Shown here: positions 52,736 to 60,765 of the stretch, piece after piece | Numbering within the stretch: position 1 is the stretch's first letter | Layout: each line of letters begins with the position of its first letter | Origin: Lysinibacillus_B sp050613145 | Lineage (GTDB): Bacteria; Bacillota; Bacilli; Bacillales_A; Planococcaceae | Length of the DNA stretch: 64,000 bases | Direction of reading: 5' to 3' | NCBI RefSeq assembly: GCF_050613145.1 | Contig: NZ_CP192507.1 | Span: 2,418,001-2,482,000, forward strand | The notes under the pieces: generated by a model | Told to the model about the DNA's origin: nothing | Databases searched by the model: none | What the model saw: only the letters and a program-made list of their open reading frames with translations | Translations under genes and position numbers: made by a program

Positions 52736-53062
52736 TTACTTATCCTCTACATCAATCAAATACAGCCCTTTATCAAAACCACCGCGCTTTTCCTTCTTTT
52801 TCACACGGACAGCTTCTAGCTCATCAAATGATTTGCCATATACTTTTAAAGCAGCATGTAAAAGTTCTAACACATCCGCCATTTCTTCTATTGCATCTTG
52901 TTTATTTGTCGTCTCGTCAAATTCTTTCGCTTCCTCATATAGCTTTTTCTTAATTTCTGTAAGATGCTCTTCTGGTGCTAGTGTACGGGCATTATATGAA
53001 AGACCGTCCGCTTCTATAATTTCTAAAATGCGATCACGAATTAGTTTGTTGTATACTGGCAT
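52736..53062 (-). CDS. MazG-like NTP pyrophosphohydrolase coupled to the PLD-helicase
   Basis: A 108-residue all-alpha pyrophosphohydrolase: YNKLIRDRI at the start, EEAKEF and EEMADVLELL giving the metal-binding Glu/Asp set (COG4997-like). It should remove damaged or unusual NTPs. The C-terminus is basic (VRVKKKEKRGGF). Its stop codon is immediately followed by the helicase GTG, so ribosomes can re-initiate. This tight coupling suggests one function, for example nucleotide depletion or clean-up linked to DNA processing. Confidence 0.82.
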   Translation of the reverse strand: MPVYNKLIRDRILEIIEADGLSYNARTLAPEEHLTEIKKKLYEEAKEFDETTNKQDAIEEMADVLELLHAALKVYGKSFDELEAVRVKKKEKRGGFDKGLYLIDVEDK

Positions 53063-53208
53063 AATTTCACCTCTTCTATTTAATACATCTATTTTAGCAA
53101 ACTATCTTCTATTTCATATATGATATCTTTCATCATTTCGCTTTAATTAAATTTCCATATTTATTCCAGGATATAAATACCTTATACTAATCACTAGGAG
53201 GGATTAGC

Positions 53209-53871
53209 ATGTTTAAGCAATTCATGAAAAAAGTTAAAAATACGATTGATTCACATAAAGATTACCGAAATGCGACAGGAAATTCTTTGCTAGATGTCGT
53301 TACGAATAAGGGGCTGTTTGGGGAGTATTTATCTAATTTTGCGTTAAATGATGTACAAGGAACTAGCAGAACCCTTTACAATATTTATATTCCGAAAAAG
53401 AACGGAAAACCGACTGAAATTGATTTAGTGTTTATTCATGAGACAGGGATTTATGCCATCGAGTCCAAAAATTATTCGGCATGGATATACGGTAATGGCG
53501 ACCATAAAAACTGGACACAAGTATTCCCTAATCGTAAAAAATATTCTTTCTATAACCCAATTAAGCAAAACGAAACACATATCCGCGCCTTGCAGCATGT
53601 ATTACCGAACATCTCTACCGAAGCATATACGAACTTAGTCGTATTCAGCGAACGTTGCGAACTAAAAGAGATTCACTACACACAACAGCAAACACATGTC
53701 ATTAAACGCCCTGCCCTTCGCAAGTTAATAGAAGAGTTAACAAATAAAAACCCAAATATGTTCACAACGGCCGAAGTCATTAAAATTTATACGGATTTAA
53801 AAAGATTCGCTGTTACTGATCCAGCTATCATTGAACAACATAAGCAAGATATAGCAAAATATAAGAAATAA
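53209..53871 (+). CDS. NERD (nuclease-related domain) protein
   Basis: A 220-residue protein with a NERD domain: KGLFGEYLSNFALNDVQG at about 34-51, EIDLVFIHETGIYAIESKNY (D-x(n)-E-x-K type active site) and a final helical segment. NERD is a predicted nuclease fold related to Holliday-junction resolvases and restriction enzymes. It is divergent from the MazG/PLD-helicase pair and 146 nt away, adding to a DNA-processing cluster. AGGAGGG precedes the ATG. Confidence 0.8.
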   Translation: MFKQFMKKVKNTIDSHKDYRNATGNSLLDVVTNKGLFGEYLSNFALNDVQGTSRTLYNIYIPKKNGKPTEIDLVFIHETGIYAIESKNYSAWIYGNGDHKNWTQVFPNRKKYSFYNPIKQNETHIRALQHVLPNISTEAYTNLVVFSERCELKEIHYTQQQTHVIKRPALRKLIEELTNKNPNMFTTAEVIKIYTDLKRFAVTDPAIIEQHKQDIAKYKK

Positions 53872-53910
53872 GACTGCATGACTACCTACTCTTCTATCAA
53901 AAGCAACACA

Positions 53911-53999
53911 TGATGTTAAGTTTGCATACTATTTACGCGGGTTTACAACTCTTTTACGCGAGTTAACCACACTTTTACGCTTTTCACCTAATTTACACA
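53911..53999. repeat. TTTACGCG repeat element, copy 1
   Basis: GATGTTAAGTTTGCAT is followed by TTTACGCG at 53932 and 53953 and TTTACGC at 53974, exactly 21 bp apart. The element at 63953-64000 begins with the same GATGTTAAG-x-TTGCAT and has TTTACGCG at 63964 and 63985. Confidence 0.75.
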
Positions 54000-54001
54000 A
54001 A

Positions 54002-54033
54002 AAAGGAGTGCCCAAAAAGTGGGTCACTCCTTT
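54002..54033 (-). terminator. Terminator of the AlsT-like gene
   Basis: AAAGGAGTGCCC pairs with GGGTCACTCCTTT; the minus strand continues with TTTTTT right after the alsT-like stop. Confidence 0.85.
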
Positions 54034-54046
54034 AAATGTATAAAAT

Positions 54047-55477
54047 TTAACGTTTTTCTTCTATTCCTTCATCGTCTCTCCAACATTCAACGTCTCCAAT
54101 ATTAGGTACGTTTTTCTTATAGAATACTGGATCTTTCCCTTGCTTACGTTGGATTAAATAATCGTCAATAACTGGTTTTGCTACTTTCCAAAGTAGTAGA
54201 ATCGCAATTAAGTTTATGATAGCCATAATGCCCATAAATAGATCCGCTAAATCCCATACAACTTGTACTTTTGCAACTGAGCCAAACATGACAAAGAGTA
54301 CAACAAATATACGGAATACAAATAAGCCATTTTTGGATTCTTTAATAAATCCAATATTCGATTCACCGTAGTAGTAGTTACCAATCACTGTACTAAAGGC
54401 AAACATAAGGACAATGATTGCTAAGAAGCTGCCAGCCCAATCACCTAGGCTTCCCACTAACGAAGCTTGCGTTAAATTGACGGAAGTCGCGTCCGATTGC
54501 AGGTAGGCATCCCCCAATAATACGATGGCAGCAGTTGCAGTACAAACTAATAAAGTATCAATAAATACACCGAGTGCTTGAATCAAGCCTTGCTTTACTG
54601 GGTGAGAAACAGATGCTGTTGCTGCTGCATTCGGTGCAGAACCCATCCCTGCTTCATTGGAGAATAGACCACGTTTAATCCCATTCATGATGGCTGCCCC
54701 TAACATGCCGGCAAAGGCTTCTTCCAATCCAAAGGCAGATTTAATAATTAGGACAAATACATTCGGAAGTTCTGAAATATTGATGATTACAACAACAAGT
54801 GCAATGACAATATATAAAATGGCCATAACCGGAACAACGACTTGAGTGAAGCTTACAATTCGCTTTAATCCACCAAAGACAATGATTCCTGTTAAAGCTG
54901 CCATTATTAAACCTGCCACAACACGATTAGCACCAAAGCTTTCTTCAAAGGCAATTGAAATTGTATTAGCTTGTACGGCATTAAAAATAAAGCCGTAAGT
55001 AACGGTAATAACAACGGCAAAAAGAACACCCATCCACCTTTTATTTAAACCCTTTTCGATATAATAGGCAGGGCCTCCACGAAACAAGCCGGTACGGTCG
55101 TCTTTCACTTTATATACTTGTGCTAATGTACTTTCAATCAGTGCAGATGCGCCTCCAATTAGCGCAATCATCCACATCCAAAATACAGCACCAGGACCGC
55201 CAAGAGCTATCGCCGTCGCAACCCCAGCAATATTACCAGTTCCAATACGAGAAGCAGCAGATATTGTAAAGGCCTGGAAAGAAGAGATCCCCTTTTTCCC
55301 CGACTTATCTTTTGGCGCTGCTTCTGTAATAAGTTTAAACATTTCTGGGATTAATCTAAATTGAATAAATTTCGTTTTAAAGGTAAAAAACACACCTGTT
55401 CCCACTAACAATACAATTAATACATACGAATATAAAATTGTATTTATTTCACCTAGAATATTGCCAAACCAATCCAT
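54047..55477 (-). CDS. Sodium:alanine/glutamine symporter, AlsT-like
   Basis: A 476-residue carrier of the alanine/glycine:cation symporter (AGCS) family with about 10-11 helices. Signatures include FQAFTISAASRIGTGNIAGV, GGPAYYIEKGL, GLFSNEAGMGSAPNAAATA and FAFSTVIGNYYYGE. It imports alanine, glycine or glutamine with sodium; B. subtilis AlsT is a glutamine carrier. The ATG at 55475-55477 follows GAAGGAAGTG; the longer frame to 55528 is rejected. A leader of about 270 nt precedes it. Confidence 0.88.
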   Translation of the reverse strand: MDWFGNILGEINTILYSYVLIVLLVGTGVFFTFKTKFIQFRLIPEMFKLITEAAPKDKSGKKGISSFQAFTISAASRIGTGNIAGVATAIALGGPGAVFWMWMIALIGGASALIESTLAQVYKVKDDRTGLFRGGPAYYIEKGLNKRWMGVLFAVVITVTYGFIFNAVQANTISIAFEESFGANRVVAGLIMAALTGIIVFGGLKRIVSFTQVVVPVMAILYIVIALVVVIINISELPNVFVLIIKSAFGLEEAFAGMLGAAIMNGIKRGLFSNEAGMGSAPNAAATASVSHPVKQGLIQALGVFIDTLLVCTATAAIVLLGDAYLQSDATSVNLTQASLVGSLGDWAGSFLAIIVLMFAFSTVIGNYYYGESNIGFIKESKNGLFVFRIFVVLFVMFGSVAKVQVVWDLADLFMGIMAIINLIAILLLWKVAKPVIDDYLIQRKQGKDPVFYKKNVPNIGDVECWRDDEGIEEKR

Positions 55478-55747
55478 AAATTCACTTCCTTCATTTAATA
55501 GAATCTCCTGTTCACCCCATAGGAACAAAAATTAGAAAATAAAATATTTCTGACTTTTGCCACTCTCTTCTTCTCATACACGTTATAGCCCGATTAATTT
55601 TAAGACAATCGGCGAAACACCCATAATAAAAATCTGATAATTCAAAAATCGAAGTAAGAGGTGAATCGACTTCTGAGAAAACAGCACGAAACCTTATGCT
55701 ACATGCTCGGTCTGTGTCCTCGAAAAGTACCCTCGGAACAGAAACCA
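55478..55747 (-). promoter_or_regulatory. Long structured leader of the AlsT-like gene, class unknown
   Basis: The leader contains several possible hairpins in the minus-strand RNA: CTGT...ACAG at its 5' end, AGCA-TAAGGTTTCG-TGCT, and CCGATT...AATCGG. No terminator with a T tract is visible, so control, if any, would be on translation or mRNA stability. A 78-codon frame across it (55512-55748) ends inside the leader and lacks a ribosome site. I compared it by eye to glycine, lysine, ydaO, purine, M-box and T-box patterns without a match. Confidence 0.45.
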
Positions 55748-55753
55748 TTTTTC

Positions 55754-55783
55754 ATTATACTAAAAAAACACCATTTTTTTCAA
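55754..55783 (-). promoter_or_regulatory. Promoter of the AlsT-like gene, overlapping the upstream terminator
   Basis: On the minus strand: TTGAAA (55783-55778), 18 nt, TATAAT (55759-55754). The -35 box sits inside the terminator hairpin of the beta-oxidation operon (55767-55797). Confidence 0.55.
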
Positions 55784-55797
55784 TGAAAAATGGTGTT
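55767..55797 (-). terminator. Terminator of the beta-oxidation operon
   Basis: A perfect 12-bp stem, AACACCATTTTT with AAAAATGGTGTT, 7-nt loop, followed by seven T in the minus direction. Confidence 0.85.
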
Positions 55798-55850
55798 TTC
55801 GAGATTTAAATTGTCATTTATCAGAAATTTGATTTATTTGCTTAAATGTT

Positions 55851-56618
55851 TTAAAGCCCCAATGCACGCCATCCACCGTCTAAAAAGATTGTTTCACCTG
55901 TAATGTACGTCGATGCTTCACTTGCCAGAAAAATACAAGCACCTATCATTTCTTGAGATTTTGCCATTCGTCCTAGCGGTGTACGATTGACAACTGCCTC
56001 CTCAAAGCCTTCGCGTGAACTTTTTACAGCCTCCACTAAAGGGGTTTCTACGTAAGCTGGGGCAATTGCGTTAACACGTATCCCCAACTTTGCCCATTCT
56101 ATTGCAAGTGTTTTCGTAAGCATTGTTACTCCACCTTTACTTGCTGCATAAGCTACTGAACCATTTAGTCCTTGCTCTGCAGCAACTGAAGAGACATTAA
56201 TGATGGACCCAAATCCCTGTTCAATCATCACACGCCCTGCAAGCTGAGCGAATAAAAACACGCTCGTTAAATTCACACGGATAATTTTTTCAAAATCTTC
56301 TAGAGCCAAATCCTTTGCTGCCACTTTTTTTGTAATTCCAGCATTATTAATTAAAATATCAATTTTCCCATACTGTTCTTTCGTAAAATCAATTACATAT
56401 TGGACTTGCTCTGCCTTTTCAACATCACAAGTCACGACAGTACATTCGCCGCCCTTTTCGTTAATTTCTTGCTGAAGTGTTAATAATTCTGATTCGGTGC
56501 GACTGCATACAATGACCTTTGCACCCGCCTCTGCCAACCCAATTGCGACACTGCGTCCAATCCCACGTCCTGCACCTGTAACAATGGCTACCTTATTAGC
56601 AAGACTAAACATATCCAT
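55851..56618 (-). CDS. Short-chain dehydrogenase (FabG-like) of the beta-oxidation operon
   Basis: A 255-residue classical SDR. TGAGRGIG binds the cofactor, NNAG is intact, and Ser, Tyr and Lys of SSVAAEQGLNGSVAYAASKG form the active site. The Ser-Arg after the second strand (CSRTE) favours NADP. It ends with ITGETIFLDGGWRALGL like FabG relatives. Last gene of the sigma-54 operon, 13 nt after the acyl-CoA dehydrogenase gene, so it probably reduces or oxidises a beta-keto intermediate of the same pathway; its exact step is unclear because Hbd already fills the usual role. Confidence 0.82.
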   Translation of the reverse strand: MDMFSLANKVAIVTGAGRGIGRSVAIGLAEAGAKVIVCSRTESELLTLQQEINEKGGECTVVTCDVEKAEQVQYVIDFTKEQYGKIDILINNAGITKKVAAKDLALEDFEKIIRVNLTSVFLFAQLAGRVMIEQGFGSIINVSSVAAEQGLNGSVAYAASKGGVTMLTKTLAIEWAKLGIRVNAIAPAYVETPLVEAVKSSREGFEEAVVNRTPLGRMAKSQEMIGACIFLASEASTYITGETIFLDGGWRALGL

Positions 56619-56631
56619 GAAATTCTTCCCC

Positions 56632-57768
56632 CTACCCTAATAATTCATTGGCAATAATTAATCTTTGAATCTGATTAGTACCTTCGTAAATTTGTGTAAT
56701 TTTTGCATCACGCATATATCGTTCCACTGGGTAATCTTGAATATAGCCGTTTCCACCTAATAGCTGTACAGCATCTGTTGTCACACTCATAGCAATATCC
56801 GATGCGTAGCACTTCGCCATTGAAGAGTAAAGTGCAATTTGTCCCTCATCGTCTTGAATTCTCCTACCAGCTTCATAGACTAATAGTCGAGCAGTCTCCA
56901 GTTGAATAAACATATCTGCAATTTTCGCACGAGAAAGCTGGAACTGATCTAATGTACGACCAAATTGCGAACGCTGTTGAATGTAGTCCTTGGCATATTC
57001 GAAGGCAGCCGTCGCAATCCCCAATGCTTGTGCACCGACAACTGGTCGTGTTTCATTGAAGACATCCATTAAAATTTTGAACCCTTCTCCTTCTCCACCA
57101 ATCCTGTTTTCTTTCGGTACACGAACATTTTCCAAGAAAACTTCCCGAGTAACTGAGCCGCGGATACCCATTTTCTCTTCCTTTTTTCCAAAACTTAAGC
57201 CGGGTGTTCCATTTTCAACAACGAAAAGGGAAATTCCTTTTGTACGATGTTCACCCGTACGTGTAACAAACACATAAATTTCCGACTCCCCCGCATTTGT
57301 GATGAAGATTTTATGACCATTAATAATATAGTCATCCCCATCTTTGACTGCCGTTGTCTTGACGCCCGAAACGTCAGATCCTGCTTGCGGTTCCGTAATG
57401 CCAAACGAACCAAGCACCTCACCACTTGCTAATCGTGGCAAATACTTTAATTTCTGCTCATGTGATGCACCAATCAAAAACGGTGCCATTGCTAATGCTT
57501 GTGTTGATAGTGCTACACTAGTTGAAGCGCAGCCTTTCGCAACCTCTTCTATTACAGCTAATTGGGCATAATAATCCACACCGCCTCCGCCGTATTCTTC
57601 TGGAATATGCACACCAAATAAGCCGTTCTCTGCTAACACACGGATATTCCCCCATGGCATTTCCCCTTTTTTATCCACTTCATATGCATTTGGGATCAGA
57701 TAATCCTGTGCAATTTTCTTTGTTAATTCACGAATCATTTGACGTTCTTCAAGTAAATTTGTCATCAT
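56632..57768 (-). CDS. Acyl-CoA dehydrogenase
   Basis: A 378-residue flavoenzyme. The FAD/substrate motifs FGITEPQAGSDVSGVKTTAV and DYIINGHKIFITNAG are intact, and the catalytic Glu lies in QIYEGTNQIQRLIIA near the C-terminus. It oxidises acyl-CoA to enoyl-CoA and passes electrons to ETF. Length and motifs fit short/branched-chain enzymes of the MmgC/AcdA type. The ATG overlaps the TGA of the upstream gene by 4 nt. Confidence 0.9.
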   Translation of the reverse strand: MMTNLLEERQMIRELTKKIAQDYLIPNAYEVDKKGEMPWGNIRVLAENGLFGVHIPEEYGGGGVDYYAQLAVIEEVAKGCASTSVALSTQALAMAPFLIGASHEQKLKYLPRLASGEVLGSFGITEPQAGSDVSGVKTTAVKDGDDYIINGHKIFITNAGESEIYVFVTRTGEHRTKGISLFVVENGTPGLSFGKKEEKMGIRGSVTREVFLENVRVPKENRIGGEGEGFKILMDVFNETRPVVGAQALGIATAAFEYAKDYIQQRSQFGRTLDQFQLSRAKIADMFIQLETARLLVYEAGRRIQDDEGQIALYSSMAKCYASDIAMSVTTDAVQLLGGNGYIQDYPVERYMRDAKITQIYEGTNQIQRLIIANELLG

Positions 57769-58625
57769 TTTTCTCCTCCATAATCGTAAAAGCCTTGACC
57801 TGATTTTTTACCTAAATGCCCTGCTTCTACCATTCGTTTTAGTAAAGGACAAGGACGGTATTTCGAATCTTTAAAGCCCTCAAACAAGCTCATACATGTG
57901 TTATAAAGCACATCAATGCCTACTGAATCAGCTAGTTTTAATGGTCCAATAGGGTGATTGGTACCAAGCATCATGCCACGATCTATTTCTTCAGGATCAT
58001 TACCCTCCATCACTAAAAATGCAGCCTCATTCATCATCGGCACGAGCACTCGGTTCACCGTAAAACCAGGAAAATCCTTTGCAACAATCATTTCCTTGCC
58101 CATCATTTCCCCGAATAATCGAATCTTTTCAACCGTTTCATCTGAAGTATTCATGCCCTTAACGATTTCGACAAGTTTCATAATCGGTACCGGACTGAAG
58201 AAATGCATTCCAACAACGCTTTCCGGACGCTTTGTAACACTACTCATTGCTGCAATGGAAAGTGAAGACGTATTACTTGCTAGTATCGCATTAGGAGGTA
58301 AAATTTCGTCTAACCTTCTAAATACCTCTAATTTCAATTCCAATATTTCAGGCACTGCTTCTATTGCTAAATCGCAATCTGCTCCATCGTGATAGCTTGT
58401 TGAAAACGTGATATTACTTAACACCTCTTCCACAGCGCCTTCCCCATTCAAACGGGTAATCATTTTTTTTATTCGTGCCCTTGAACGGTCTAAATCCTCA
58501 CTTGTTCGATCCACAATTACAACTGGTATTCCTTGTTGGGCAATAACTTGTGCAATTCCGCCTCCCATTAATCCTCCGCCAATGACTAATACTTTATTAA
58601 ACGAGTTCGATAATTGTTGCTGCAC
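57765..58625 (-). CDS. 3-hydroxyacyl-CoA dehydrogenase, Hbd/MmgB-like
   Basis: A 286-residue NAD enzyme. GGGLMGGGIAQ near residue 17 binds NAD, SNTSSLSI and GMHFFSPVPIMKLVEIV carry the catalytic Ser and His, and the C-terminal dimerisation domain ends in KSGQGFYDYGGEK. It oxidises (S)-3-hydroxyacyl-CoA, most likely 3-hydroxybutyryl-CoA by length. The start is GTG at 58623-58625 and overlaps the thiolase coding end by 29 nt, an unusually long overlap. Third gene of the operon. Confidence 0.9.
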   Translation of the reverse strand: MQQQLSNSFNKVLVIGGGLMGGGIAQVIAQQGIPVVIVDRTSEDLDRSRARIKKMITRLNGEGAVEEVLSNITFSTSYHDGADCDLAIEAVPEILELKLEVFRRLDEILPPNAILASNTSSLSIAAMSSVTKRPESVVGMHFFSPVPIMKLVEIVKGMNTSDETVEKIRLFGEMMGKEMIVAKDFPGFTVNRVLVPMMNEAAFLVMEGNDPEEIDRGMMLGTNHPIGPLKLADSVGIDVLYNTCMSLFEGFKDSKYRPCPLLKRMVEAGHLGKKSGQGFYDYGGEK

Positions 58626-59772
58626 CTAACCCACCTCCAACGCATAATGAAGCAATCCCTTTTGATAAAGTCTGCCTTTGTAATTCATGTAATAACGTGA
58701 CAATCACACGGGTGCCTGAAGCGCCGACCGGATGACCAAGCGCAATAGCACCACCGTTTACATTGAGTTTGTCATTAGAAATATTGAGCTCTGTATTTAC
58801 AGCTAACACTTGCGCTGCGAACGCTTCATTTATTTCTACTAAGTCCATTTCATTCATCGATAAATGGACCTTATCGAGTGCTTTGAGCATAGCAGGCACC
58901 GGACCAATCCCCATAACGGAAGGCTGAACGCCATGCGAAGCAGTCGAAACTACCTTTGCTAATGGATTTAAGCCTAATCGTTGTACTGCCTGCTCAGATG
59001 CAAGAAGTATGGCAGCAGCACCATCATTTAAACCGGATGCATTTCCTGCTGTGACTGTGCCACCTTGTTCAAATGCAGGCGATAGTTTGGCTAGATGTTC
59101 AAATGATGTTTCTTTCGGGTGCTCGTCCTGATTAAAAATCGTTTCTCTTCCGCGCTCTTTCATAACGACAGGCACAATTTCTCGTTTAAAACGATTTTCT
59201 TGGATAGCCATAAGCGCCCGTTGCTGACTTTGCAATGCATATTCATCCTGAGCCTCTCTAGTCAACCCATATTTCTTTACAAGATTTTCTGCTGTAATGC
59301 CCATATGATAATTTTCAATCGCACATATAAGTCCATCATGCATAAGAGCATCAACCGTTTTCGGATTGCCAAGACGTTTTCCCCAACGTGCATCCAGCAT
59401 TAAATGTGGTACGTTTGTCATCGATTCAATCCCGCCTACTACTACTAAATCCGCTTCACCGAGTTGAATTCGATTCGCCCCTTGAATGACAGCAGCCATT
59501 CCTGATGCACATTGCATATCAAGCGTCATCGCTACCGTTGAAATCGGAAGCCCTGTACGAATTGCAAGTTGTCTTGCTGGATTACCTTTTAATCCACTTT
59601 TAAACACATTCCCTATATAAATTTCCGTAACCTCTTGCTTTAGCGCTGTATTTTCTTGAAATAAGGAATTGATAGCAATTTCACCTAAATCTACTGCTGA
59701 AAATGATTGTAGTGCTTTTCCAAACGATCCAATCGGTGTTCTTTTGGCCTGTATAATATAAACAGTTTCCAT
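58597..59772 (-). CDS. Acetyl-CoA acetyltransferase (thiolase), MmgA-like
   Basis: A 391-residue thiolase with all catalytic residues: Cys88 in DMQCASGM, the NEAFAAQ box, His in ALGHPVGASG and the C-terminal Cys in CVGGGLGA. It splits acetoacetyl-CoA or longer ketoacyl-CoA with CoA. In Bacilli MmgA-type thiolases work with Hbd and acyl-CoA dehydrogenases, as here. It lies 10 nt after the enoyl-CoA hydratase gene and overlaps the Hbd gene. Confidence 0.92.
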   Translation of the reverse strand: METVYIIQAKRTPIGSFGKALQSFSAVDLGEIAINSLFQENTALKQEVTEIYIGNVFKSGLKGNPARQLAIRTGLPISTVAMTLDMQCASGMAAVIQGANRIQLGEADLVVVGGIESMTNVPHLMLDARWGKRLGNPKTVDALMHDGLICAIENYHMGITAENLVKKYGLTREAQDEYALQSQQRALMAIQENRFKREIVPVVMKERGRETIFNQDEHPKETSFEHLAKLSPAFEQGGTVTAGNASGLNDGAAAILLASEQAVQRLGLNPLAKVVSTASHGVQPSVMGIGPVPAMLKALDKVHLSMNEMDLVEINEAFAAQVLAVNTELNISNDKLNVNGGAIALGHPVGASGTRVIVTLLHELQRQTLSKGIASLCVGGGLGAATIIELV

Positions 59773-59782
59773 ATTTTTTCAC

Positions 59783-60565
59783 CTACTCCACATAATTTGG
59801 CTTTCTTTTTTCAACAAATGCCCGAAGACCCTCTCTCGCTTCTCCCATCGTAAATAGTGATTGAAACTTTACTTGCTCTAGTTGGAGCCCGACTGTAAGT
59901 TCATGATGCTCAATACCAGAAATAAGTTGTTTAATAGCTGTGAGCGCATGACCATTGTATTGAGCCATCTCTGTACCAATTACCCGCGCACATTCATCTA
60001 CCTCTGAAACGATTTCACTAATGATTTTCATGTCATACGCTTTCTGTGCCGAAAATAGCTCACCCGTTAATATATAACGACTGGCAACGGAACTACCGGT
60101 AAGGGTTAATAGACGCTGTGTGCCTCCTCCTCCCGGTAGAAGACCAAGCCTCACTTCTGGAAAACCAAATATAGCTTGTTCACTTGCAATCTTGATATCT
60201 GCGGAAAGAGCAAGTTCTAATCCACCCCCAAGGCAGCGCCCTTCAATTGCTGCAATAAAAATAATCGGGCTTACTTTCATAGCATTTTGAAGTGCGGCAA
60301 CACGAGCTGTCATTGCTTGAATGTCCTTAAATGGAGCATCTAACATTTCTTTAATATCAGCACCAGCAGCAAAGTTTCCTTCACTCCCCTTAATGATGAC
60401 GACCTTTACAGCTTGATTTTGTAAATATTGAATGGCTTCGTTTAATTCAATAATGAGCTGTGTGTTAAGAGCATTTCTTGCTTTTGGTCTGTTAAGCTTG
60501 ATTTCGTATACGTTACTTTCACTATTTAGCGGACTTAATTGAATCATCTGAAAAGATTGACTCAT
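59783..60565 (-). CDS. Enoyl-CoA hydratase/isomerase family protein
   Basis: A 260-residue crotonase-fold enzyme, first gene of the operon. The oxyanion loop NFAAGADIKEML and the helix GRCLGGGLELALSADI are intact, and FGFPEVRLGLLPGGGGTQRL carries both catalytic glutamates (Glu in PEVRLG). It should add water to enoyl-CoA. AAGGAGGTGATGG precedes the ATG. Transcription is expected from the sigma-54 promoter at 60593-60609. Confidence 0.9.
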   Translation of the reverse strand: MSQSFQMIQLSPLNSESNVYEIKLNRPKARNALNTQLIIELNEAIQYLQNQAVKVVIIKGSEGNFAAGADIKEMLDAPFKDIQAMTARVAALQNAMKVSPIIFIAAIEGRCLGGGLELALSADIKIASEQAIFGFPEVRLGLLPGGGGTQRLLTLTGSSVASRYILTGELFSAQKAYDMKIISEIVSEVDECARVIGTEMAQYNGHALTAIKQLISGIEHHELTVGLQLEQVKFQSLFTMGEAREGLRAFVEKRKPNYVE

Positions 60566-60592
60566 CGTCCATCACCTCCTTATCTTATGTAT

Positions 60593-60609
60593 AGCAACTT
60601 CCATGCCAA
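60593..60609 (-). promoter_or_regulatory. Sigma-54 promoter of the beta-oxidation operon
   Basis: On the minus strand: TTGGCATGGAAGTTGCT, with GG (-24) and GC (-12) exactly 10 nt apart, close to consensus TTGGCACN4TTGCW. It lies 28 nt upstream of the enoyl-CoA hydratase start, next to the gene of a sigma-54 activator. Confidence 0.8.
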
Positions 60610-60669
60610 CTGAAATTTTTCTATGTATTCCCTTTGTTATAAGGCTTTTACTTTCAACAAAATAAAAAT

Positions 60670-60747
60670 GGTTCAAAAACAAACCAAAATCGGTTTATTT
60701 TTGAACCATTCACTCAATTCATTTTCATTACGGTTCATATTTGAACC
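60670..60747. promoter_or_regulatory. Palindromic enhancer sites for the sigma-54 activator
   Basis: Four GGTTCA/TGAACC half-sites: a spaced pair at 60670-60675 and 60702-60707, and a tight palindrome GGTTCATATTTGAACC at 60732-60747. They lie about 60-140 nt upstream of the -24 box, the normal range for activator sites. The first pair could also be a terminator for the activator gene. Confidence 0.6.
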
Positions 60748-60765
60748 AATTAAATAAAAAGTAAT

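Noticed and set aside
53911..53999. CRISPR array suggested by 21-bp periodic repeats
   Set aside because: Units are adjacent and similar throughout with no unique spacers, and no cas gene is in the window.
55512..55748. 78-codon frame on the minus strand before the AlsT-like gene
   Set aside because: No ribosome site, ends inside the leader, and the sequence is better explained as structured RNA.
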